A stretch of DNA of 5,052 nt from Nitrososphaerota archaeon (GCA_027886925.1 JAPCJN010000068.1:6194-11245); one strand, 5' to 3'. Positions 1 to 4,260 are shown, counted from the first letter of the stretch. Notes: generated from the letters alone by a model not told the origin. Program-made: numbers and translations.

Positions 1-76
1 AACGTTCACACCTTACGCGCATTCTGCATATGAAGGATGCTGCGCCCCGCGGTATAAGCTCTCGGATTCCACATTC

Positions 77-92
77 TATTTTTTGGCTTTTT
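77..92 (+). terminator. Oligo-T terminator of an upstream gene
   Basis: Two T runs lie close together: six T at 79-84 and five T at 88-92. Archaeal RNA polymerase commonly stops at such oligo-T tracts without needing a hairpin. They precede the TATA box at 139-145, so they would end a plus-strand transcript entering from the left. The gene concerned is not identifiable: the first 76 bases have no convincing coding frame or RNA fold. Inference from composition only. Confidence 0.4.
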
Positions 93-136
93 GTCAAAGG
101 CGCCGTGACTTTGCACTAGGAAAAGTCTTCAAAGCC

Positions 137-146
137 CATATATATC
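137..146 (+). promoter_or_regulatory. TATA box for the small membrane protein gene
   Basis: An alternating TATATAT core sits at 139-145 in otherwise mixed sequence. Archaeal transcription normally starts about 26 bases downstream of the box centre, predicting a start near 168 and a leader of about 28 bases before the ATG at 196. That leader is purine-rich (AGGGAG near 175 and AAAGGAAA near 184), which could serve as a weak ribosome-binding site. Confidence 0.55.
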
Positions 147-195
147 GTCCGGGATTTGTCCAAACTGCCAAAGGCAGGGAGCGAAAGGAAAATCC

Positions 196-417
196 ATGAG
201 TTTCAGCGGTGTTCAACGGCTCAAGACGATTAACCTGAGAGAATCGTTTGTCGGGTGGGTCCGAAAGAACATAATAATGGACAGCATCACGATAGGCATC
301 CTCGCGTTCGTGGTATTCCTCACGCTCGTGATATTTGCGGCCACGACGAACTTCGCTAGTCCTCCCTGTCAACCAATCTATCAGTTCGGATCCGTGACAT
401 GCCAAGTGCACACCTAG
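196..417 (+). CDS. Small single-pass membrane protein, function unknown
   Basis: This 73-residue protein is not one I recognise. Residues 1-27 are polar and basic (two arginine/lysine-containing stretches). A hydrophobic helix follows at about residues 31-50 (ITIGILAFVVFLTLVIFAA), then a short tail with two cysteines (C58 and C69, near the C-terminus) that would lie outside if the basic N-terminus stays in the cytoplasm. Third codon positions are clearly GC-rich from residue 28 onward, supporting coding. ATG 196 is chosen because the TATA box at 139-145 fits it; an in-frame ATG at 277 would give a 46-residue version that begins directly before the helix, and is a real alternative. A second coding-like frame starts where this one ends (398-589), so the gene may be frameshifted or longer than it appears. 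Confidence 0.6.
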   Translation: MSFSGVQRLKTINLRESFVGWVRKNIIMDSITIGILAFVVFLTLVIFAATTNFASPPCQPIYQFGSVTCQVHT

Positions 418-589
418 TCGAACTCCAAAGGAAGGCTTCGGACGGGGATTCTTCACCGCGGCCCGAATCCTCGAATTCTCCGCCTACCTGACGTTCCGGC
501 TTACGGTCCTCACCGGTCGTCCGGTCCATAATGAGCAACTGATGCGATTCACGCCTAGACTGAAAGCAGTCGTTGGCCTTAACGTCTAG
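398..589 (+). pseudogene. Start-less coding-like frame, possible frameshifted extension
   Basis: After the TGA at 395-397 this frame stays open for 63 codons to a TAG at 587-589. It contains no ATG, GTG or TTG before codon 49 (ATG 542). From about 434 its third positions are strongly GC-rich, like the real genes here, and the peptide reads as protein (for example GFFTAARILEFSAYLTF). It overlaps the last 20 bases of the 196-417 gene in the +1 frame. Possible explanations are a one-base frameshift (mutation, assembly error or programmed shift) joining it to the upstream protein, a gene remnant, or chance. No homology is recognised. Confidence 0.3.
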
Positions 590-590
590 G
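554..590 (+). repeat. Inverted repeat with an alternative inner hairpin
   Basis: CCTAGAC at 554-560 is the perfect reverse complement of GTCTAGG at 584-590. A second hairpin, GACTG 558-562 with CAGTC 567-571 and a four-base AAAG loop, shares bases with the first arm, so in RNA the two folds would exclude each other. It lies about 70 bases before the T run at 656-664. Confidence 0.4.
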
Positions 591-613
591 AGCCGCAGCA
601 ACGATAGGCCTGC

Positions 614-648
614 ACCTGTGAGGAGCGCTGACCTGTGACGGAACCCTG
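614..648 (+). repeat. Near-tandem 17-base repeat
   Basis: ACCTGTGA occurs at 614-621 and again at 631-638. Each copy is followed by a GGA-containing segment and then CTG, giving two diverged units of 17-18 bases back to back just before the T run at 656. The spacing does not match C/D-box guide RNA, and no function is assigned. Confidence 0.4.
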
Positions 649-655
649 AGATAGG

Positions 656-664
656 TTTTTTTTT
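656..664 (+). terminator. Nine-T run, likely terminator
   Basis: Nine consecutive T are the longest homopolymer noted in the window and would be an efficient archaeal stop signal for plus-strand transcription. The nearest confident plus gene ends at 417, about 240 bases upstream. It therefore terminates either a long 3' untranslated region, the disputed frame ending at 589, or an unannotated RNA covering the repeats at 554-648. No strong hairpin directly precedes it. Confidence 0.5.
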
Positions 665-809
665 GCAACTTTTGGCGACGGGATGAAGAATTACTACCGG
701 TGCTGACCACAGTCAACTTCGAAGGGCGCGTCCCAGGCCAACCCCGCTTGGGGGCTAAGCGGCACACCCAGACCTGCGGTTTTCGAGAAAGGTCAAAGCT
801 CCGGGTGGC

Positions 810-953
810 ATGCAACCGGTGGTCGCCAGCTTCAAGAAAGTCGTCAGAGCCATTTTGGAAGGGCTTACGAACATGTTATATTCTCTATTGAATAATGGCC
901 AAGCGGCGCTTTGGACTCTAACGAGGAGATTTTGGCCGAGCTGCGGAAGATAA
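810..953 (+). CDS. Possible 47-residue ORF overlapping the channel gene
   Basis: An ATG at 810 opens a 47-codon frame ending in TAA at 951-953, overlapping the first 43 bases of the mscL-like gene in another frame. Its first half has GC-rich third positions and would form an amphipathic helix (ASFKKVVRAILEGLTNMLYS). The second half, where it overlaps the channel start, looks like a shadow. A GGTGG lies only two bases before the ATG, too close for a good ribosome site. The channel's TATA-like box falls inside it. It may be a real small peptide, an upstream regulatory ORF, or chance. Confidence 0.2.
   Translation: MQPVVASFKKVVRAILEGLTNMLYSLLNNGQAALWTLTRRFWPSCGR
876..883 (+). promoter_or_regulatory. 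TATA-like box for the MscL-family gene
   Basis: TTATATTC lies 35-28 bases before the TTG at 911. A start about 26 bases downstream of its centre falls near 905-906, giving an almost leaderless mRNA. That would explain the absence of a ribosome-binding site before the TTG and supports that start. Confidence 0.5.
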
Positions 954-1282
954 CCGAGCTGTTAAGCAAGCCCCCGCCCCCGCCCCCGGTGAAGGGCATT
1001 TCCCAAGAGTTCAAGGCTTTCCTAGCTCAATACCAGGTACTTGGGCTCGCCGTCGCGTTCATCATAGGCATCTACCTGGGCGCGGTGGTCAAGGCGCTCG
1101 TAACCGACCTGATACTCCCGATCGTCCAGTTCGCCCTCCCTTCAGGGAGTGCCAACATCAACCAGTACATGGTCGGTCCGTTCGGAGTCGGCGACTTTGC
1201 AAACGCAGTGATAACATTCATCATCGTAGCACTAGTGATTTTCCTCATCGTCAAAGTGGCGAAGCGGTACAAGATCGGGTAG
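911..1282 (+). CDS. mscL: MscL-family mechanosensitive channel protein
   Basis: This is a 123-residue membrane channel of the MscL type, which opens under membrane tension and releases solutes during osmotic downshock. Residues about 30-41 match the amphipathic lead-in (ISQEFKAFLAQY). TM1 spans about 43-72 with the family-like segment GLAVAFIIGIYLGAVVKALVTD followed by LILP. A short loop contains GPFGVGDF (89-96), and TM2 spans about 97-117. The chain ends with KVAKRYKIG, so the usual cytoplasmic C-terminal helix is missing. Instead the N-terminus carries an acidic amphipathic helix (residues 4-18, EEILAELRKITELL) and six prolines (21-26). TTG 911 is the only start: an in-frame stop lies at 893-895 and no other start codon intervenes. 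A TATA-like box sits 30 bases upstream. It converges on the minus-strand gene ending at 1441. The family call is from remembered motifs. Confidence 0.85.
   Translation: MDSNEEILAELRKITELLSKPPPPPPVKGISQEFKAFLAQYQVLGLAVAFIIGIYLGAVVKALVTDLILPIVQFALPSGSANINQYMVGPFGVGDFANAVITFIIVALVIFLIVKVAKRYKIG
971..988 (+). repeat. Three tandem CCCCCG hexamers encoding six prolines
   Basis: CCCCCG is repeated three times exactly and in frame, encoding prolines 21-26 of the MscL-family protein. Such a tract can change length by slippage, which would alter the linker between the N-terminal helix and the channel without breaking the frame. Confidence 0.8.
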
Positions 1283-1440
1283 CCTCTCACTCCGAACGTC
1301 GTGCCACTAGCGACGCCGCGCCAATGATCGCTCCCCTCAGTCTCTGAGCTTAAGGTGACCATGCCGCCTAGTTCTCCATCCGGAGAGCGCTCACGACAGG
1401 CGGGGCCAAGCTGGAACACGGCGGCCAGCGTGAAGCCATA

Positions 1441-2358
1441 CTACAATGTGGGACCGACCAATCCGCGCTGCATCTGGGCGCGATACCATTCGAGGTTGCT
1501 TCTAACCGCGACCTCATTGGGAGTGAATGCGAAGGAAGGAAAGGCCTGAGTGAATGGGCTGCCGTCGATTACGAACGAAGAATAATAGTCGTAGGGTATG
1601 TCCAGAAACCCCTTCGCCTTGGAATCGATCAAACGCGCCGTCAGCATGATGCCCCGCCCCCACACGCCAGCGGTACCCTTCCTTCCGGCGGCGCTGAACG
1701 CCAGGTCGATGAAAGCCTTGCCGCTCAGGGTCGACGGCCCTGCGATGTTCCAGATGTATCCAAAGGCGGAGTCGTTCTTCTCGAGTTCCTCGATCGCGCT
1801 AACGGCATCCTCGATCAATAGGAGGCTCCTCTGGACGTCAAGCCTTCCCATCCAATGGGCTTTGTTCCCTGTAAGCACCTCCTCGAAAACCCTGTTGAGC
1901 AGCGGGCTCTTGACCTCCGGCCCGTAAATCTGCGGAAATCTGGCCACGACGACCTTCGCGAAGTTGGACCAGTGGGTGGCCATCGCTTCCTTTTCCAAAG
2001 CCCGGTTGTCTTTCTCGGATAGGAAAAGGTGGCTGGCGATTATCACCTTCGCTCGATTGCGGATGCCAGCGAGCAAAACTGCCGATGCCGTCTCCGCGGC
2101 TACTTTCTGCTGCTTGATACTTGAAGGTTCGAACAGGTCGAAGATCACCGTGGCTCCCTCGCAACCATCTTGGATGCTCGTGTTAGTCGGCTCGATCTCG
2201 ACCAAGGAGACCGACTCTGGAAGGATACTCTGCGCCCGTTCCACGTTCAGCACTAACGCACGGACGGCCCTACCCTGGGCGACCAAACGTCTTGTCAATA
2301 GGGCTCCCAGTGGCAGCGTCGCCCCTACCACAACGCAGAACTTCGCCATGACCAACAT
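1441..2358 (-). CDS. Atypical NAD(P)-binding epimerase/dehydrogenase-like protein
   Basis: A 305-residue extended short-chain dehydrogenase-like protein (NAD-dependent epimerase/NmrA-type fold), presumably cytoplasmic; substrate unknown. The first strand and glycine turn are at 6-22 (KFCVVVGATLPLGALLT). Later landmarks in family order are VIFDLFEP (71-78), VIIASHLFL (105-113), ARFPQIYGPE (139-148, the usual R-P-x-x-x-Y-G-P position), SLLLIEDAVSAI (178-189) and YIWNIAGPSTLSG (201-213). Two classic residues are altered: the middle glycine of GxxGxxG is Leu15, and where YxxxK is expected I see Arg119 to Lys123. It may therefore bind nucleotide without catalysing oxidation or reduction. ATG 2358 has GAGGT only two bases upstream; ATG 2349 (residue 4) leaves eleven bases, so either could be the start. 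A CTTTATT box lies 38-44 bases upstream of ATG 2358. It converges on mscL, with 158 bases between them. Confidence 0.82.
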   Translation of the reverse strand: MLVMAKFCVVVGATLPLGALLTRRLVAQGRAVRALVLNVERAQSILPESVSLVEIEPTNTSIQDGCEGATVIFDLFEPSSIKQQKVAAETASAVLLAGIRNRAKVIIASHLFLSEKDNRALEKEAMATHWSNFAKVVVARFPQIYGPEVKSPLLNRVFEEVLTGNKAHWMGRLDVQRSLLLIEDAVSAIEELEKNDSAFGYIWNIAGPSTLSGKAFIDLAFSAAGRKGTAGVWGRGIMLTARLIDSKAKGFLDIPYDYYSSFVIDGSPFTQAFPSFAFTPNEVAVRSNLEWYRAQMQRGLVGPTL

Positions 2359-2395
2359 CGACCTCGGGGTTTACATAATCGCAGGGGCAGACATG

Positions 2396-2402
2396 AATAA
2401 AG
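2396..2402 (-). promoter_or_regulatory. TATA-like box for the epimerase-like gene
   Basis: On the minus strand CTTTATT reads from 2402 to 2396. A start about 26 bases downstream falls near 2373, leaving a leader of roughly 15 bases (24 to the second ATG) that contains GAGGT at 2365-2361, a good match to the archaeal ribosome-binding sequence. Confidence 0.45.
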
Positions 2403-2519
2403 TTAATGGTGCTTTTCAATGATAATCTGAGCGTTATTGTAACTAGTAAGTCGCTGCTTCGAGGTCTCAAGCTCCGGAATTTGTTTGTCCTCCTCCCTTC
2501 CGGGGGCTTTCCTCGCCAT
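2403..2519 (-). CDS. Possible 38-residue charged ORF
   Basis: An ATG at 2519 opens a short frame ending at a TAA (2405-2403), just before the TATA-like box of the epimerase-like gene. The peptide is hydrophilic and helix-prone (EEDKQIPELETSKQRLTSYN). The same frame stays open upstream into the pilin gene on the same strand, where it is a shadow. No ribosome-binding site or TATA box is evident at the ATG. It occupies the 282-base gap between the pilin and epimerase-like genes, where nothing else is seen. I give it only as a candidate. Confidence 0.2.
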   Translation of the reverse strand: MARKAPGREEDKQIPELETSKQRLTSYNNAQIIIEKHH

Positions 2520-2640
2520 TGAGACGGACGCGCCCGAGTCGCGCGCAACAAACCTAGAAACCAGGGGGTATGTCGTTGACTTTTGTGTTTCGTCGGCTTG
2601 CCCCGTGTTGGTTCCGAGTCCCCGGTTGTCGTCTAGGGGC

Positions 2641-3075
2641 CTACGCGAAGGAGCCTGAAAAGAGCGCTTCGGCGCCATTGCTGAGACGCACAAATCCCGT
2701 AATCTGGTTTCCGCTCACCTGGTTGAAGTTGCTGGGCGCGGTGATCGTCAAGACCAAAGAACTGCCAGCTACGACCTTCGTAGCGCCTCCCGCCCCTGCG
2801 CAGCTCGCAGCTTGGGCAGTGTTGCCGGCGTAATTGAGGGTCGCACATCCCGCGGTGGTGAAGATGCTCACGTTAGAACTGCCGGAGTTATATATGGTCA
2901 GCGTGCACGTGTTCCCAGCTCCGTTGCAGGACGTGAACTGAGCCTGGACCTGGGCTGTGGACGTGAACGTCCCGAAAAGTCCGAAAACGAAACCCGAGAC
3001 CGCGATTGCCGAAATGAGCGTCATCGCCAACAGCACGACCGTCGCGAGCACAGGTGATATCGCCTTTCTCTTCAA
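2641..3075 (-). CDS. Archaeal type IV pilin-like secreted protein
   Basis: A 144-residue pilin-like protein, probably a subunit of a surface filament or a membrane-anchored surface protein. The N-terminus is a class III signal peptide of the archaeal Pilin_N (DUF1628) type: basic residues MKRK, then A5, then ISPVLATVVLLAMTLISAIA as a long hydrophobic helix (6-35). The prepilin peptidase would be expected to cut near A5. The rest is rich in Ser, Thr, Gly, Asn and Ala with beta-strand alternation and four cysteines (C50, C57, C77, C92) that could form two disulfides outside the cell. The start is TTG 3075: the upstream reading frame has no better start codon, and MKRKAISPV is the expected beginning. 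There is no ribosome-binding site, but a TAATA box lies 27-31 bases upstream, suggesting a near-leaderless mRNA. No peptidase, ATPase or membrane platform gene is nearby, so the assembly machinery must be elsewhere. Confidence 0.85.
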   Translation of the reverse strand: MKRKAISPVLATVVLLAMTLISAIAVSGFVFGLFGTFTSTAQVQAQFTSCNGAGNTCTLTIYNSGSSNVSIFTTAGCATLNYAGNTAQAASCAGAGGATKVVAGSSLVLTITAPSNFNQVSGNQITGFVRLSNGAEALFSGSFA

Positions 3076-3101
3076 GCCGGTCTTGAAACCGATACATAGG
3101 C

Positions 3102-3106
3102 TATTA
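3102..3106 (-). promoter_or_regulatory. TATA-like box (TAATA) for the pilin gene
   Basis: On the minus strand TAATA reads 3106 to 3102, 31-27 bases before the TTG start at 3075. The predicted transcription start is about 3078, so the mRNA would be leaderless or nearly so. The same TAATAG string occupies the same distance (30 bases) from the gene starting at 4161. Confidence 0.4.
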
Positions 3107-3122
3107 GTGGTTGTGAAGCTCC

Positions 3123-3146
3123 AATCGGTATTCGGCGGTACCGATT
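3123..3146. repeat. 8-base inverted repeat upstream of the pilin promoter
   Basis: AATCGGTA (3123-3130) is the perfect reverse complement of TACCGATT (3139-3146), with an eight-base spacer. Its near edge is 17 bases upstream of the TAATA box of the pilin gene, a position typical of a dimeric regulator site. Operator function is inferred from position and symmetry only. Confidence 0.5.
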
Positions 3147-3211
3147 TCGGCGATTGCCCTTCGCAGACGCTCTATGCATGCGATGGCGGTGAGAGTAGCA
3201 CTAGGGGCCGC

Positions 3212-3232
3212 TTCGCATCCTAAGGATGCGAA
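3212..3232. repeat. Perfect 9-base inverted repeat, TAA spacer
   Basis: TTCGCATCC (3212-3220) and GGATGCGAA (3224-3232) are exact reverse complements around TAA. No T run follows on either strand, so it is not a classical terminator. It lies 137 bases upstream of the pilin start and about 42 bases past the uncertain ORF ending at 3274. It could be an operator or a 3'-end RNA hairpin. Confidence 0.6.
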
Positions 3233-3273
3233 TAGAGAGGCCCGAGGACGAGCGGCCACAGTCAGAGACTGAC

Positions 3274-3396
3274 CTATCTTCGAGAATACGACGATGTTGT
3301 TCTTTCACTCTGCGCAACATAGCGGAGGAACTTGGGAATTGGCTCAATGCTCAGCACGGGTCTCGTTGCCACAGACTTTCTTAATTGCCAGGCCAT
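3274..3396 (-). CDS. Possible 40-residue basic ORF after the zinc-ribbon gene
   Basis: ATG 3396 opens a 40-codon frame ending TAG at 3276-3274. The peptide is basic and plausible as protein (MAWQLRKSVATRPVLSIEP, then PIPKFLRYVAQ). It is in the same reading frame as the zinc-ribbon gene: after that gene's TAA (3450-3448) the frame stays open through 57 codons to this stop. Third-position composition is near neutral, like the zinc-ribbon gene, so it neither supports nor excludes coding. No ribosome-binding site is clear. It could be a small downstream gene, a readthrough tail or chance. Confidence 0.28.
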   Translation of the reverse strand: MAWQLRKSVATRPVLSIEPIPKFLRYVAQSERTTSSYSRR

Positions 3397-3447
3397 TCCC
3401 AGTTCAGCGACCTGGGCATTTCCTGTCGGTGATTTTCGTCTAAGACT

Positions 3448-3681
3448 TTATCTTGTCTTCCAGTAATACCCACAGTCTCTGCACTTGTACTCTCCTCTAT
3501 AACCAGCCCTCCTGTCCAGCTTGGTCGAGTCGCACTTTGGACAAGTAAGATCGCCTTCATCGTAACGGGGATCGTGAACGAAAAGGCTCCCCGGTTCCTC
3601 AGAAGGGGAGTCTCCTAGGTACTTTTGATAGACATCCTCCAAAGAATCGCTCGTCCCATCACCTACACGGTGCGATGTCAT
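3448..3681 (-). CDS. Small zinc-ribbon protein
   Basis: A 77-residue protein with an acidic, probably flexible N-terminal half (residues 1-43) and a C-terminal zinc ribbon. The zinc ligands are C47-x-x-C50 (CPKC) and C67-x-x-C70 (CRDC) separated by 16 residues, followed by an aromatic end GYYWKTR. This knuckle arrangement is shared by TFIIS/TFB-type ribbons and many small archaeal proteins that bind nucleic acid or protein partners, so a transcription- or RNA-related role is possible but not shown. It lacks the DE hairpin typical of TFIIS-type cleavage factors. ATG 3681 is the first start; a CTTTTATT box lies about 60 bases upstream. It stands alone, 225 bases from the gene upstream on the same strand. 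Codon use is less GC-rich at third positions than in the channel or membrane genes. Confidence 0.8.
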   Translation of the reverse strand: MTSHRVGDGTSDSLEDVYQKYLGDSPSEEPGSLFVHDPRYDEGDLTCPKCDSTKLDRRAGYRGEYKCRDCGYYWKTR

Positions 3682-3739
3682 TCTTCGTTATACGGCTTTT
3701 GGTAGCCGCCAGATAGGCTTCGAACCAGCGTAAATCGGC

Positions 3740-3747
3740 AATAAAAG
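3740..3747 (-). promoter_or_regulatory. TATA-like box for the zinc-ribbon gene
   Basis: CTTTTATT reads 3747 to 3740 on the minus strand. The predicted transcription start, about 26 bases on, is near 3717, giving a leader of roughly 36 bases before ATG 3681. No strong ribosome-binding sequence is visible in that leader. Confidence 0.35.
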
Positions 3748-3906
3748 AGACTTTCGTCCTGTTGTCGTCTCGACAGGGAGTTCTGACATCCTAAACACGC
3801 GGTCACACTTCAACGCACTAGGCAATGAGGTGCCCGCATGCGAACGTAACCCGCTGCGCACAAATGCCGACGCTGGTTCGTAAAGCTGCGCTATAAGGGT
3901 CCAGGA

Positions 3907-4161
3907 CTATCTCTTTCTGATGAGCGGCGGCACCATCTCCTCCTGACGCTCACTGTTGACCATTTCCAGGTATTTCTGAATGATTTCCTGGCCTTCTCGA
4001 GGGAGGTCAGCGGGCTTCTCCGGGGGTGAAGGGAATCCGACCTTCAGCGTTGCTTTGAATTTGTAGGGCTCTTCGAAGGCGTTACCCTCCGTTTGCCCTT
4101 TCAATGCGACAGCAGGAGCTCCTTCGTTCCGGTTCTTAGATTGCAAAGAGGCGGTGGACAT
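3907..4161 (-). CDS. Small charged soluble protein, function unknown
   Basis: An 84-residue hydrophilic protein that I do not recognise. It has no signal peptide, membrane segment or cysteine. The first 25 residues are polar and look disordered. The middle contains a beta-prone stretch (YKFKATLKVGFPSPPEKP, about 33-50), followed by a likely helix (GQEIIQKYLEMVNSERQEEM, 57-76) and a basic end (PPLIRKR). ATG 4161 is preceded 30 bases upstream by TAATAGG (4191-4185), predicting transcription from about 4162, that is, a leaderless mRNA; no ribosome-binding site is present, which agrees. It is divergent from the membrane protein gene at 4372 and may share the AT-rich promoter island at 4161-4200. 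Confidence 0.68.
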   Translation of the reverse strand: MSTASLQSKNRNEGAPAVALKGQTEGNAFEEPYKFKATLKVGFPSPPEKPADLPREGQEIIQKYLEMVNSERQEEMVPPLIRKR

Positions 4162-4200
4162 TATATATGTACTCGGAATATAGACCTATTATCCATATTC
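4161..4200. promoter_or_regulatory. Divergent AT-rich promoter island
   Basis: This is the most AT-rich stretch in the right half. On the minus strand TAATAGG (4191-4185) is placed for a leaderless start at 4161. On the plus strand TTATATATG (4161-4169) would start transcription near 4191, toward the membrane protein gene. The two boxes overlap each other's start regions, so the two transcription units may compete. Confidence 0.5.
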
Positions 4201-4245
4201 GACGTTCTCCTTTCTGCGACCACTCCTTTTCTTGGAATCTGGAAA

Positions 4246-4260
4246 CCGCCCACTGGGCGG
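4246..4260. repeat. GC-rich palindrome in the membrane protein leader
   Basis: CCGCCCA (4246-4252) and TGGGCGG (4254-4260) are exact reverse complements around one base. ACCGCCCA occurs again at 4313-4320, so the 4254-4260 arm could pair with either copy in RNA, giving two alternative hairpins in the leader. It could also be a protein-binding palindrome. Confidence 0.5.

Larger units (their letters stand above)
418..809. other. Intergenic stretch with repeats and T-run, no confident gene
   Basis: Apart from the start-less frame at 398-589, I see no confident gene here. The stretch holds an inverted repeat (554-560 with 584-590), a competing small hairpin (558-571), a near-tandem repeat (614-648) and a nine-T run (656-664). 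From 665 to 809 nothing distinctive is visible. Confidence 0.5.
3076..3273. other. Upstream region of the pilin gene, rich in inverted repeats
   Basis: This stretch holds the TAATA box (3102-3106), two inverted repeats (3123-3146 and 3212-3232) and a minor hairpin (GTCAG 3261-3265 with CTGAC 3269-3273). I see no credible coding frame in it. Together with the uncertain ORF at 3274-3396 it makes up the 372-base gap between the pilin and zinc-ribbon genes. Confidence 0.5.

Noticed and set aside
2..196. Frame open from the window edge to 197-199
   Set aside because: The peptide is not protein-like and runs through the T-rich terminator and TATA box, so it is probably chance.
94..456. 120-codon open frame on the minus strand
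   Set aside because: It is antisense to the small membrane protein gene and its TATA box, has a low-complexity repeat from the opposite strand's codons, and no recognisable motif.
626..650. C/D-box guide RNA suggested by two CTGA and two TGTGA strings
   Set aside because: The C-box matches are poor and the distance between the boxes leaves no room for normal guide segments of about 10-12 bases.
1355..1549. 64-codon plus-strand ORF after the MscL-family gene
   Set aside because: More than half overlaps the well-supported epimerase-like gene on the other strand, and there is no promoter.
3712..3740. tRNA-like T-loop (GGTTCGAAGCC) on the minus strand
   Set aside because: The bases flanking the loop do not form a T stem (GCTGG would need CCAGC, but CCTAT follows), and no cloverleaf could be built.
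3177..3844. Repeated octamer GCATGCGA at 3177-3184 and 3837-3844
   Set aside because: Many identical 8-base pairs are expected by chance in 5 kb, and the two contexts do not correspond.
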